Part shown: positions 8,286 through 16,695 of the stretch, in pieces
Position numbering within the stretch: position 1 is the stretch's first letter
Layout of the letters: each line of letters starts with the position of its first letter
Assembly (NCBI GenBank): GCA_964493955.1
Contig: CAZBPZ010000007.1
Location: 1-33,618, forward strand
DNA length: 33,618 nt
Reading direction: 5' to 3'
Origin: CAZBPZ01 sp964493955
Lineage (GTDB): Bacteria > Chloroflexota > Dehalococcoidia > Dehalococcoidales > Fen-1064
Program-made: the position numbers and the translations under genes
Notes under the pieces: model-generated
Told to the model about the DNA's origin: nothing
Seen by the model: only the letters and a program-made list of their open reading frames with translations
Databases searched by the model: none

Positions 8286-8951
8286 CTAGCCGGCCGGGCG
8301 CGGCCCGAAGATAAGGGTGCCGATACGGACGAGGTTGGCACCCTCTTCGACCGCCACCCGGTAGGAGGAGGTCATCCCCATCGAGAGGTAGCGCATGCGT
8401 ACCCCGGCGATGCCAAGCCCGCCAAGGTGGCGGTAAAGCTCGTAGGTCAGGCGGAAGAAGGGCCTGAGAACCTCGGGGTCTTCGGCGGCCGGCCCCATCG
8501 TCATCAACCCCTCAACGCGCAGACCGGGCAGGCTGGCTATCTGGCGCAGCAGCGGCTCAACGTCCTCCGGCAGGACGCCGGCCTTCTGCGGCTCACGGGC
8601 CGAGTTCACCTCCAGCAGCACCGGCATAACCCGGCCGATTTCGCGGGAGCACCGGTCTATCGCCGCGGCCAGTGCCACCGAATCGACCGTCTCTATCAGG
8701 TCAAACAGGCGCACCGCCCGCCGTACCTTGTTGCGCTGCAGGTGGCCGATGAGGTGCCAGGCCACCGGGCCAGGCACCCCGGGCCGGAGCCGCTCCGCCT
8801 CCTGCACGTAGTTCGCCCCGACGATGCTCACCCCGGCCTCTACCGCCGCCGCAACCTCGCCGGCGGTGCGGCCCTTGACAGCGGCCAGCAGGGTAACGCC
8901 GGGCGGCAGCTCGGCCAGGATACGCTTCACGTTAGCGGCAATATCAACCAC
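8286..8951 (-). CDS. YggS/PROSC-family pyridoxal phosphate homeostasis protein
   Basis: A 221-aa single-domain PLP-binding protein of the YggS/YBL036C family, a TIM-barrel that buffers free PLP without known catalysis. The PLP lysine is in LLAAVKGRT (K26 from the chosen start). Other family signatures are WHLIGHLQRNK, VNSAREPQKAGV and the C-terminal phosphate-binding LSMGMTSSYRVAVEEGANLVRIGTLIFG region. GENYVQE is altered to GANYVQE. The start is uncertain: the frame is open to a TTG at 9020, but that lies in the predicted -35. The GTG at 8951 gives VVDIAANVKRIL, matching the family N-terminus, with GGGG 6 bases upstream. The TAG stop touches the repeated 16-mer at the N gap. Confidence 0.88.
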   Translation of the reverse strand: MVDIAANVKRILAELPPGVTLLAAVKGRTAGEVAAAVEAGVSIVGANYVQEAERLRPGVPGPVAWHLIGHLQRNKVRRAVRLFDLIETVDSVALAAAIDRCSREIGRVMPVLLEVNSAREPQKAGVLPEDVEPLLRQIASLPGLRVEGLMTMGPAAEDPEVLRPFFRLTYELYRHLGGLGIAGVRMRYLSMGMTSSYRVAVEEGANLVRIGTLIFGPRPAG

Positions 8952-8990
8952 CGGGAACCCCAGCCAGACTCTCCTAACCCTTTCTGTCCG

Positions 8991-9020
8991 ATCATACGGG
9001 TACAGTCCATGCCGTCTCAA
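8991..9020 (-). promoter_or_regulatory. Predicted promoter of the YggS-type gene
   Basis: Minus strand: TTGAGA (9020-9015), an 18-base spacer, TATGAT (8996-8991). The predicted start is near 8984, giving a leader of about 33 bases to the GTG at 8951. This also argues against the upstream TTG start at 9020. The rest of 9021-9131 shows nothing I can name. Confidence 0.55.
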
Positions 9021-9131
9021 AACAGCCCCATTTTTGATGATCTACAGTACTGATGTCCATGTCTACGTTAGTTTCTGGCCTGGTTCCATCCCCCCGGTCA
9101 TGCCGAGTATCCCCAACGCCCAAATGCATAG

Positions 9132-10469
9132 CTACCTGTCCTCTGCCATGACCTTCTTTGCCACCTCGTGAGTGCGCCTGGCCAGTTCAGAAATGCGGCA
9201 CTCGCCGTACCCGCGCACGGCGCTGAAGAGGCGGTCATTCAGAACACCCACCCATTTCTGCGGCAGAGCCTCGGCACCGAGCATCAGCCCACAGATAGAG
9301 CCGGCGGTAGCGCCGTTACAGTCGGTATCCCAGCCGCCGCGCACGGCCGTGACGATGGTCGTCTCGTAGTCCAGCTTACCCGCCATGAGTGCCATCACAA
9401 CAAGTGCGGCATTGTTGATAGTATGCACCGCGTGGTAGCGCCCGTACTTCTCGTTGATTTTATCCCAGACCTTTTCCCAATCAGCCAGTTGCCGGCTCCA
9501 TGCCACCGTATCTCTGATTGCCTCGGCAAGCCGGCAGCTGGCCGGAATCTCGGACAGGCCGATACGTATTACCTCTTCAACCTCATCGGTGACGAAGGCG
9601 GCGGCCAGCATGGCGGCGACGAACATCTCGCCGTATACACCGTTCTTGACATGGGAGACAGTAGCGTCGCGGTAGGCAAACTCGGCGGCCTTCTCGGGCC
9701 AGCCGGGGCATACGTAGCCCATGATATCCGCGCGAATCTGGGCGCCTATCCACTCGCGGAATGGATTGCGGTAGGTGGCGGACTCGGGCGGCGATGCCCC
9801 GTTGACCAGGTTACGATAGGCCACCCTTTCGGCAGTGTAAACGAGGTTGTACGGCAGCCGGTCCAGCCAGGTACTGGCCACGTCCTGTGATGTGAAGCCC
9901 GGCCCGTGGCTCTCCAGCAGGTGAAGGCCCAGCACCGGATAGTCCATGTCATCGTCGCGGGCCACGTAACGGACCCTGCCCCGCGAGCAATCCGCCATCC
10001 TGCGTTTGAGCAGGTCAGCGTACTCGTACCTGTCCAGGTACTCGTCCACCAGAGGGAAGTAGTCATCAAGCGGCAGGGCATTGGCCAGCTGGAGGTACTC
10101 GTCAATCTGCTTCTTGGGCCAGCCTTCGACCGGCTTCCCCAGGATGCAGCCGGCCGCCCGGCCCAGCCAGGCCCCGTGAATACGGTCGAATATTGCTGTG
10201 TCCGTGAGGTTACACTCCAGACGTCGTGGGCCGTCAGGGCGCTGCGCGCGGATATCTTCCAGTGTGCCTGGTTCCACGTAGGGAAACGACGGGTCTGGTT
10301 GCAGGCTTTCGAGGTTGTGCAGAATGGCGTAGACCTCCATCCCCCTGAGCCCCTCGCCCCTCTGCAGCGCCTTCTCAATCTGCTCGTCGATGGCGGCCAC
10401 ATCGCAGCCTTCTTCACGCCGTTGCACAACCTCCTGCCTGAGAAGAAAGTCCCAGCCTGTCTTTTTCAT
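9132..10469 (-). CDS. ADP-ribosylglycohydrolase (DraG) family protein
   Basis: A 445-aa DraG/ADP-ribosylglycohydrolase-fold protein. Such enzymes remove ADP-ribose from modified groups or act on related N-glycosides, using two Mg ions. The motifs are GAWLGRAAGCILGKPVEG (about 99-116), the acidic metal site DDDMDYPVLGL (172-182), HVKNGVYGEMFVAAM, and GGWDTDCNGATAGSICG with D381 and D383. About 90 residues precede the DraG fold and have no motif I recognise. It is the last gene of the long minus-strand block, 53 bases after the GH32 gene. In sugar and nucleoside loci these proteins often accompany PfkB kinases, so a nucleoside or glycoside substrate is possible, but this is not shown. Confidence 0.85.
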   Translation of the reverse strand: MKKTGWDFLLRQEVVQRREEGCDVAAIDEQIEKALQRGEGLRGMEVYAILHNLESLQPDPSFPYVEPGTLEDIRAQRPDGPRRLECNLTDTAIFDRIHGAWLGRAAGCILGKPVEGWPKKQIDEYLQLANALPLDDYFPLVDEYLDRYEYADLLKRRMADCSRGRVRYVARDDDMDYPVLGLHLLESHGPGFTSQDVASTWLDRLPYNLVYTAERVAYRNLVNGASPPESATYRNPFREWIGAQIRADIMGYVCPGWPEKAAEFAYRDATVSHVKNGVYGEMFVAAMLAAAFVTDEVEEVIRIGLSEIPASCRLAEAIRDTVAWSRQLADWEKVWDKINEKYGRYHAVHTINNAALVVMALMAGKLDYETTIVTAVRGGWDTDCNGATAGSICGLMLGAEALPQKWVGVLNDRLFSAVRGYGECRISELARRTHEVAKKVMAEDR

Positions 10470-10522
10470 TCTGCCATGTACCCCCTCTCAGTGTTACTCC
10501 TCGCTGGACGATAAGGAAGGCG

Positions 10523-12094
10523 TCACCACGGATTCGTTGCCGCCATCTCCCAGGCCGCCAGTGTTCGCACCCGGGCTGCCCCTCCCTGACTGAAGAGCAG
10601 GACCCCGGTGCTGTCCCTCCGGGTAGGATAGAGCCGCTGGGTGAGGCACTGCCTGTTGTTGGCAAACACCTCCAGAATGGAGCCGTCGAGAAATACCCGG
10701 AGGTTGAGGGTTTCCCCGGAGGCGAGGGCAAAGGGTGCCGTCTGCACATGGTTGACATCGGGCCGCCTTTCTCCCTTGTACGGCCACGGCCATGGCCAGA
10801 TAATCTCCGGGCTCAGGCTCGATTTGGATATGTCCACCGATAGAGTCCCGGCAGCAGGGTCGAACACTATCTCGGTCTGTTCGGCGCCGTCGGGGGAGCA
10901 GCACACCCTGAGACCGACCCGCCTGGCAGAGCCCGGCTCGATGTCCAGGGCCAGCTCCCACGCCGTGCCCCTCAGTTCCTCAAGGGGCACCTGAATGCCG
11001 TCAGCAAGCTCAACATTCGCTCTGGTCACAGGATTGAGGCGGAGCCTTTCCAGCTCCTTAACCGGCTCGATACCCACCGTTCCGTCGTCCCGCATGGATA
11101 ACACCCGGGGCAAGCTCATTACTCCGCCCCAGCCCGCTGCCTTTTGTGCCGCCAGACTGCGCCCCTCGCAGACCCAGCTCCAGAAGACTCGCCGGCCGTT
11201 GCTGTCCAGCAGGCTCTCCGGGGCGAACATTGTCCCTCCGGGCCAGTTCATGCGTACGTGCCTCTCCGGGTAGAACTTCTCGTTTTCGTACCGCCCCAGG
11301 TAGTACCGCGCCCCGGCATAGTGGCTGATACAGAGCAGCATGTATTTGTCTCCGAGCCGAAAAAAGTCGGGGCAGGCGCAGTCCTCTTCGGGGTACGTCC
11401 ACGAGGGGTTGGGCTCATAAAAAGGAGAAAGGTACTGCCAATGGACCAGGTCATAGGACTTGAAGAGGTACGCCGTATCATGTGTTTTCCCGGGTGGCCT
11501 CCTGGGTGACTGGGGCAGTCGGCCATTGACAATGGCATAGTACGTCTCGCCTTCCAACCACACGTGGGGGTCATGGACCACGTACTGATTGTACTCTGGC
11601 GTGCCCTCTTTGGGGATAGGGATAACGGGGTTCGCTTCGTCCTTCACCCAGTGAATCAGGTCCCCGTCAGTACTTCTGGCAACACAGATGCCTGCATTCA
11701 CCCCGAGGTAGACGATGGTCGGAACACCTTCTTTGTCCAGGAGCGCACATCCGCTAAAAATCCCCTCATCCCCATCACCCGGAACAAGGGCTGTGGGATG
11801 GACCCTCCAGTGCAAAAGGTCGATGCTGGAGGCATGGCCCCAGCAATGCCCTTTGCCTTCAATTTGCACTATGTAGAAGAGGTGGTACCTCCCTCGCCAG
11901 AAGATGGCACCGTTGGGGTCAAACGGCTGGCAGACGCCTTCCGGAGTGACAAAGTGATACCTGGGCCGGTGCCAGTCCTGCTGGAATTTTGCACGCAGCT
12001 TTCGTACTGCGCGCACCAGCCCTTCCAGACCTGGGTCTGTACCTGCCACAGTGCATACCCCCTCAGCGGTTACAGGGTTCTTATAAGCTACCAC
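10523..12094 (-). CDS. GH32-like glycoside hydrolase (beta-fructosidase fold)
   Basis: A 523-aa protein with the five-bladed propeller of GH32 (about 40-345) and a C-terminal beta-sandwich (about 370-510). The nucleophile region is PFDPNGAIFWRGRYHLFY (D59). The RDP-type transition-state motif reads YVVHDPHVW (D175). The third motif, normally ECPD with the acid/base Glu, reads EEDCACPDFF, so the Glu before CP is Ala (A240) and E236/E237 lie slightly upstream. The usual substrates are sucrose, fructans or levan, but this variant may have another specificity. There is no signal peptide, so it is probably cytoplasmic. The GTG start at 12094 (MVAYKNPV) has GGAAGG upstream, buried in a strong hairpin; a start nearer residue 28 is also possible. 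Confidence 0.82.
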   Translation of the reverse strand: MVAYKNPVTAEGVCTVAGTDPGLEGLVRAVRKLRAKFQQDWHRPRYHFVTPEGVCQPFDPNGAIFWRGRYHLFYIVQIEGKGHCWGHASSIDLLHWRVHPTALVPGDGDEGIFSGCALLDKEGVPTIVYLGVNAGICVARSTDGDLIHWVKDEANPVIPIPKEGTPEYNQYVVHDPHVWLEGETYYAIVNGRLPQSPRRPPGKTHDTAYLFKSYDLVHWQYLSPFYEPNPSWTYPEEDCACPDFFRLGDKYMLLCISHYAGARYYLGRYENEKFYPERHVRMNWPGGTMFAPESLLDSNGRRVFWSWVCEGRSLAAQKAAGWGGVMSLPRVLSMRDDGTVGIEPVKELERLRLNPVTRANVELADGIQVPLEELRGTAWELALDIEPGSARRVGLRVCCSPDGAEQTEIVFDPAAGTLSVDISKSSLSPEIIWPWPWPYKGERRPDVNHVQTAPFALASGETLNLRVFLDGSILEVFANNRQCLTQRLYPTRRDSTGVLLFSQGGAARVRTLAAWEMAATNPW

Positions 12095-12129
12095 CGCAGG
12101 CTGGCCTTCCGGGCAAGGCGAGCCTGCGG
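12094..12129 (-). promoter_or_regulatory. Hairpin enclosing the RBS and first base of the GH32 start codon
   Basis: Minus strand, 5' to 3': CCGCAGGCT pairs perfectly with AGCCTGCGG (9 bp). Inside this, after a single C/C mismatch, GCCTT pairs with AAGGC, leaving the loop GCCCGG. The putative Shine-Dalgarno GGAAGG lies in the loop and inner stem, and the last paired G is the first base of the GTG at 12094. No U-run follows, so translational control or an mRNA-stabilising role fits better than termination. Confidence 0.55.
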
Positions 12130-12190
12130 CCTTTACCTCTTCATCTCACTGTGCGCAACAGGCCGGAAAGTGAGGAACACCCCGCTGTGC

Positions 12191-13072
12191 CTAGCCAACC
12201 CATTCTTCCACAAACGCCCCTATCCGGTCTATTGCCTGGCGGGCTTCGGGTAGTATTGAGGCGAAGATGTGCCACACGTGGTTCATGCCATCCCACTGCT
12301 CCAGGGTAACGTCCACCCCGGCGGCCTTGGCTCTCTCGGCGAGGACAATGGAGTCGTCCAGCAGCTCCTCGGCCGCGCCGACCTGGATAAGCAGCGGCGG
12401 CAGCCCGCGCAGGTCGGCGTGTATCGGGGAAGCCAGGGGCGTCCGCGGGTCAGCGCCAGCCAGATAAGTGCGGGCCGTCTTCAGAAAGCGCTCCGCCTGC
12501 AACATCGACCCTTCCCCGGCCCGCTTGATGACGCCGGTGCACTCCATATCTGCCCACGGCGAGATGCACACTCCGGCCGCCGGCAGCGGGTCGCCGGCAT
12601 CCCGCAACGCCACCAGGGCAGCCACCGTCAGCCCACCCCCGGCAGAGTCGCCGCAAATCACAATCTCGTCCGGCCGCACTCCCCTGGATAGCAGCCACCG
12701 GTAGGCGGCCACGGCGTCCTCTACCGCCGCCGGGAAGGGGTGCTCCGGGGCAAGCCGGTAATCAATTGCCAGCGCCCTGGCGCGGCAGGCTCGTGCCAGG
12801 CGCGAGATAAGCTCGCGGTGCGTGTTCACACTGCATTCCACGTATCCGCCGCCGTGCAGGTAAAGGAGCACCCGTCCCTCCTGCGACTCTGGTACGCTTA
12901 TCCACTCCCCCGGCATTCCGGCCACGTCCACCTTCTCACACCTCACGTCATCAGCCAGTGGGAACCGCAGCGCTTCCTCGGCGGCGGCTCGCCGTTCCTC
13001 AATGGTGAGGTGTGACTGGTCCGGCTTCGACTTGAGCAGTTGCAGGACCTGCTCGAACTCCTTGCTCGGCAT
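12191..13072 (-). CDS. HSL-family alpha/beta hydrolase (esterase)
   Basis: A 293-aa hydrolase of the hormone-sensitive lipase group. The oxyanion-hole motif HGGGY is at 73-77. The nucleophile elbow GDSAGGG has S143. The acid is in the EELLDD stretch (about 239), and the base is H265 in GMNHVWH. This triad hydrolyses short-chain carboxylic esters. There is no signal peptide, so it is cytoplasmic. The ATG at 13072 has GGGGAG 6 bases upstream. It lies 56 bases after the cyclase-family gene and 96 bases before the GH32 gene; removing acyl groups from imported glycosides would fit the context, but that is inference. Confidence 0.88.
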   Translation of the reverse strand: MPSKEFEQVLQLLKSKPDQSHLTIEERRAAAEEALRFPLADDVRCEKVDVAGMPGEWISVPESQEGRVLLYLHGGGYVECSVNTHRELISRLARACRARALAIDYRLAPEHPFPAAVEDAVAAYRWLLSRGVRPDEIVICGDSAGGGLTVAALVALRDAGDPLPAAGVCISPWADMECTGVIKRAGEGSMLQAERFLKTARTYLAGADPRTPLASPIHADLRGLPPLLIQVGAAEELLDDSIVLAERAKAAGVDVTLEQWDGMNHVWHIFASILPEARQAIDRIGAFVEEWVG

Positions 13073-13128
13073 TATCTGCTCCCCTTCTGCAGCGCAACAC
13101 GGCTCAGGGCACTCTCTGCCTGACCCAT

Positions 13129-13893
13129 TTAGACTTCCTCCAGGGCAATGGCCCTGACCCAGGTTGCGTCCATACGCTCAACGTTGAGCGGCAGGCCGAT
13201 GTAGAACACCCTTTCCCTCCTCAGCTTGTGGACATTTACCAGGGGATAGGTTATTGGAATGTTGTTTCCCAGCAGGTTCCGGTGGGTGGGGGAGTTACGG
13301 GGTTGGGGGGCATCGAAGTCTACCTCCCAGACCACCCCGGGCATCTCAACCCCCAGCATCTTGATCCCCTTGCTGGCCAGCCACTCCGAAGTCTCCGCGG
13401 GGAGATACGGTTGTTCGTTCCCGCGGTAAGGGCTGCACATCAAAACAATGTCGCCCTTCCGGACATGCGAGAGGTGGGCGGGTGTTATCGCCTGCCCACG
13501 CCAGGTACTGTCTTCCCCTCCGGCAGCCTCTTTTGAGGGTCTCAGCGCCGAGAGGTTACATACGGCCGCCGGCCCCATGAAGGTCTCAAGGGGGTACTCC
13601 CAGAGGCCCTTCACGTCGCCGGGGAGCCCTTCCCAGTGGTCCATGTGTCCCTTGCCGCCTTCGGTGTGGGAGCCGAAGTGGCCGCTAATCCGGTACGGCC
13701 AGACCTCATCTCCCGGCCATCCTCCCACCCAGGTGAACAGGGTGTTGTCGTACGGGGCCAAGCCTTCTTCGAGGACCCAGGGCAGACCGGTCACATCCTT
13801 GTTTCCCTCTTCAATCTCACCGTTGAGCCTCTTAATCCGGGCAATCATCCTGGGGCTCAGGTCTACGATGTGGTACTTGTCAAGATTCAGCAT
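13129..13893 (-). CDS. Cyclase-family metal-dependent hydrolase (KynB-like fold)
   Basis: A 254-aa protein of the cyclase family (PF04199), which includes kynurenine formamidase KynB and isatin hydrolase, usually Mn- or Zn-dependent amide or ring hydrolases. The metal motif, normally HxGTHxDxPxH, reads HFGSHTEGGKGH, with the Asp replaced by Glu and one extra residue. Other family-like pieces are YHIVDLSPRM at the N-terminus, RKGDIVLMCSPYRG, and LLGNNIPITYPLVN near the C-terminus. The ATG at 13893 has GGAGG 5 bases upstream and is preferred over the adjacent GTG at 13896. It lies 14 bases after the aldolase gene, so it is co-transcribed. The substrate is unknown. Confidence 0.8.
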   Translation of the reverse strand: MLNLDKYHIVDLSPRMIARIKRLNGEIEEGNKDVTGLPWVLEEGLAPYDNTLFTWVGGWPGDEVWPYRISGHFGSHTEGGKGHMDHWEGLPGDVKGLWEYPLETFMGPAAVCNLSALRPSKEAAGGEDSTWRGQAITPAHLSHVRKGDIVLMCSPYRGNEQPYLPAETSEWLASKGIKMLGVEMPGVVWEVDFDAPQPRNSPTHRNLLGNNIPITYPLVNVHKLRRERVFYIGLPLNVERMDATWVRAIALEEV

Positions 13894-13907
13894 CACGCCC
13901 TCCAGTT

Positions 13908-14939
13908 CTAATTTGTGCGGCTATCTGCCTGCTCCAGCTCGGGTGACCAGCGCCCCAGCGAGGCCAGGCTGTTCATCCTGGCACGGTGCCGGAGCGCTGC
14001 CTGCCCGGCTGAGGCATCCGTCTTGCCATCCCACGCCTGCATGGCGGCCCGGCCAAGCGCCCGGCCGTAGGAGAAGGTCAATGCCCAGGGGTGCGGACCA
14101 GAGGCATTCATGGCGTTCAGATGGGCGGTGGCCTTCTCGTCGGACTGCCCCCCGGACAGGAAGGCGATACCCGGCACGGCCGCCGGGACGGTACGGCGCA
14201 TGCATTTCAGTGTCAGGGCGGCAACCGTGTCCACGCCCGCCTGTGCGGGGCAATCGCTACCCGAGACCACCATATTTGTCTTCAGGACAATGCCCTCCGG
14301 CCTGACCCGGTGCTCGTAGAGTGCCTCAAACACCCGGTGCAGGAACCATTCGGTGACCTCAAAGTGGCGCTCAATATCATGGCCACCCTTCATCTCTACC
14401 TCGGGCTCAATGATTGGCACCAGCCGGGCTTCCTGGGCGAGGGCGCCAAACTCGGCCACGCTGCGCGCGTTGGACTCAATGGCCCGCGGGGTGGGTAGAC
14501 CGGGGCCGAGCCTGACCCCCACCCGCCACTTGACGAAGCGGACCCCCAGTTCCCGCCACCCGGCCAGCCTCTTCGGCAGTCCGTCGAGCCCGGTGGGGAT
14601 GTACTCCCGCGGAGACCCTCCCAGGTGCTGCCAGCCGGTGGTGGGCGTGACACCCAGCATGATACCCTGCCGGGTGATGAGTTCCACGAAAGGGGTGCCG
14701 TCCCGGCTGCGCTGCTGGAGGACATCGTCAAGCACGATGATGCCGCTGATGTAGTCGCCCAGGCGGGGCGTGCGGAACGCCATCTCCTGGAAGTCTCTGG
14801 CGGCCGCGGTGGTGGCCGGCTGCTTCATTGGCCCCCACCAGCCATTTACCAGCCCCTGCAGCGTCATGTCGGCCGCGAAGAGCCCCTTTCCCGGCGCCAC
14901 CATTGCCTGTGCCGTGGCTTCAAGCGTGTACTCCCCCAT
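13908..14939 (-). CDS. Class I (Schiff-base) fructose-bisphosphate aldolase family
   Basis: A 343-aa aldolase of the animal/plant-type class I family, which cleaves fructose 1,6-bisphosphate to DHAP and glyceraldehyde 3-phosphate. Catalytic features are K220 in GIVLKTNMVVSG (Schiff-base lysine), K137 in VRFVKWRVGV, the glutamates in VPIIEPEVEM (178-182), GIAFLSGGQSDEKATAHLNAMN, and LTFSYGRALG (phosphate-binding Arg). The N-terminal GKGILAADES is altered to GKGLFAADMT, while the conserved Asp remains. The altered N-terminal loop leaves room for a different phosphorylated sugar. The ATG at 14939 has a G-run about 12 bases upstream. It lies between the epimerase and cyclase genes. Confidence 0.88.
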   Translation of the reverse strand: MGEYTLEATAQAMVAPGKGLFAADMTLQGLVNGWWGPMKQPATTAAARDFQEMAFRTPRLGDYISGIIVLDDVLQQRSRDGTPFVELITRQGIMLGVTPTTGWQHLGGSPREYIPTGLDGLPKRLAGWRELGVRFVKWRVGVRLGPGLPTPRAIESNARSVAEFGALAQEARLVPIIEPEVEMKGGHDIERHFEVTEWFLHRVFEALYEHRVRPEGIVLKTNMVVSGSDCPAQAGVDTVAALTLKCMRRTVPAAVPGIAFLSGGQSDEKATAHLNAMNASGPHPWALTFSYGRALGRAAMQAWDGKTDASAGQAALRHRARMNSLASLGRWSPELEQADSRTN

Positions 14940-15055
14940 TACTGTACTTGACCCCCCTTTAGCTTGATGCGCGGCTCTCTGGCGGTGCCCCGCACGCCGC
15001 TTCTCTTTTGGACCTCCCGTGAGGCACGGTCTTTCCGGGTCTTCCTGCGGCCGCG

Positions 15056-15931
15056 CTACGCCGAGCCCAGCCTGGCCTTGTAGAACTCCAGCCCCCGTCT
15101 GGCGGCCTCGTCAAGGCTCAGCCCGCCGGTCAGGTCACGCCACACGGCGAAGACATTACCGATGACACCACCCGGCACAATGATGGGCTCAAGTACGGTG
15201 TCCCCCTGGTAGTCAATTTGCTTCAGGGCGCCGATGACCTCGTCCCAGGGGATGTGCCCGTTCCCCGGGGGGCGCCGGTTTGATTCGGCCACGTGCAAAA
15301 GGCCGAGCCTGTCGCCTGCCTTAATGATAGCCTGGCCGAGGCTGTCCTCCTCGATGTTCATGTGGTAGGTATCCAGCAGTATCTTCAGGTTGGGGCTGCC
15401 CACTTCGTCCACAAACCGCAGCGCCTCATCACAGGTGTTGAGCAGAAAATGCTCGAAGCGGTTCAGGACCTCCACGCTCACAATAACGCCGCAGTCTTCG
15501 GCCTCCTTGATGGCTTCCTTCATGCTGCGTACGCAGTGCTCCCAGCAGCGCTGCTTCTCCCGGCCGCGCAGTGAATCGCGGATGACGCCGGTGAGGGCCC
15601 CGGCCAGCTCGGCCCCCTCCTGCATCTCGGCCAGCTTGCGGACAAGCCGGCGCAGGTGCTCTACACCGTTTCGGCGGACTTCGGCAGAGTCAGAGCAGAT
15701 GTCCTGGTCCGGCCCGAGACCGCCGAGGTAGTTGAGCTTCACGTTCTCCTGTTCGGCCCTGCTAAGGAGCCTTTGCTGCTCGGAGCGCGAGAGGGCTAGA
15801 GGGACGTCCTGGGAGAAGGATACAAGCTCAAAGCCAAGCCCGGCGGCGCGTGATATCCGGCGCTCATACTCGTCAACACTGGCGGTGAAGTCAGTCCCCC
15901 AGTAGGTGTTGTTGATGCCAATCCTGCCCAT
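15056..15931 (-). CDS. Ketohexose 3-epimerase-like sugar isomerase (TIM barrel)
   Basis: A 291-aa protein of the xylose-isomerase-like TIM-barrel superfamily, closest in motif layout to D-tagatose/D-psicose 3-epimerases. Metal ligands E154 (SVEVLNRFE), D187 (LLDTYHMNIEE), H213 (LLHVAESNRR) and E248 (VLEPI) lie two positions from the E152, D185, H211 and E246 I recall for the characterised enzymes, and R219 follows in the same motif. It probably interconverts a ketohexose at C3, feeding the kinase and aldolase encoded nearby. The ATG at 15931 has GAGGAGG 6 bases upstream, a strong site. Both flanking spacers are 116 bases. The exact sugar cannot be read from sequence. Confidence 0.87.
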   Translation of the reverse strand: MGRIGINNTYWGTDFTASVDEYERRISRAAGLGFELVSFSQDVPLALSRSEQQRLLSRAEQENVKLNYLGGLGPDQDICSDSAEVRRNGVEHLRRLVRKLAEMQEGAELAGALTGVIRDSLRGREKQRCWEHCVRSMKEAIKEAEDCGVIVSVEVLNRFEHFLLNTCDEALRFVDEVGSPNLKILLDTYHMNIEEDSLGQAIIKAGDRLGLLHVAESNRRPPGNGHIPWDEVIGALKQIDYQGDTVLEPIIVPGGVIGNVFAVWRDLTGGLSLDEAARRGLEFYKARLGSA

Positions 15932-16047
15932 TGCTGCCTCCTCAGTTCTACGACACCACTAACAGCCTGTGCCGGGCAAGAGGCTGCTCCCCCTGTGCCA
16001 GTGACACCTGTTATGCCCGCCCCGCTCTTCGCGGCCGCAGGGAGGTA

Positions 16048-16689
16048 TCAGAGGTATCCTGCGGCACGGAGGTAGTCAATCCCCATTGTCCTGGTTGTCA
16101 TGTCCGCCAGGCTGTGGGCGTCGCTGTTGACGACAAGCCGGTCCGCCAGGGCCACCATCTCATCCAGTCTCTTCCTGTCTGTCCTGCCTGTGGCCAGGTT
16201 CGAGGTGTTTATCTCCAGAGGTAGGCCGTAGTCGTTGGCCGCCCTCACCACCCGGCCGATTTCTAACGCGGGAAAGTAGTCGCAGGGGTGGCCGAGGAAC
16301 TGGAGCCTCCTGTGATGCTTCTGAATGGCCTTCAGCCAGGCATCCGTTATCCGCTCAGGGTTACCCTTGAAGGTATCGGGGTGGGCGGACAGTATCACGA
16401 AGTGGGACTCCTGCTTCTGGATGGTGCTGCAGATGTCACCATCGTCGCTGAGCAGGTCCGCCTCAACCCCGAAGACCACCTCTACGTCATTGATTACATT
16501 CCTGTATCGGCTGAGGACCACCCGGTAGCTTACAAGCGGAAAGGGCCTGGCGTCCGAATGGTCGGTTATGGCCAGCTTCTCCAGACCAAGCCTGCCGGCC
16601 ATCCAGACCAGCTCATCAATCGTGTTGAGCCCGTCCGAGAACTGCATTGAGTGCGTGTGCAGGTCTGACCGGGGATTGACCAGTTTCAT
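16048..16689 (-). CDS. PHP-domain phosphoesterase
   Basis: A 213-aa stand-alone PHP-domain protein, a trinuclear-metal phosphoesterase fold (relatives include histidinol phosphatase HisK and YcdX). The four motifs are intact: DLHTHS (H11, H13), ITDHSD (D43, H44), GVEAD (E76), SAHPD (H103) with GHPCD (H134), and NSDAH (D190, H192). It probably removes a phosphate from a small molecule. The ATG at 16689 is six bases after the dikinase stop, so translation is likely coupled. A histidinol phosphatase role is possible but no his genes are nearby. Confidence 0.86.
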   Translation of the reverse strand: MKLVNPRSDLHTHSMQFSDGLNTIDELVWMAGRLGLEKLAITDHSDARPFPLVSYRVVLSRYRNVINDVEVVFGVEADLLSDDGDICSTIQKQESHFVILSAHPDTFKGNPERITDAWLKAIQKHHRRLQFLGHPCDYFPALEIGRVVRAANDYGLPLEINTSNLATGRTDRKRLDEMVALADRLVVNSDAHSLADMTTRTMGIDYLRAAGYL

Positions 16690-16695
16690 GCCAGG

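Noticed and set aside
9017..9037. TCAAAA/TTTTGA inverted repeat downstream of the ADP-ribosylglycohydrolase as a terminator
   Set aside because: The stem is six A/T-rich pairs and overlaps the yggS -35; too weak to be a terminator.
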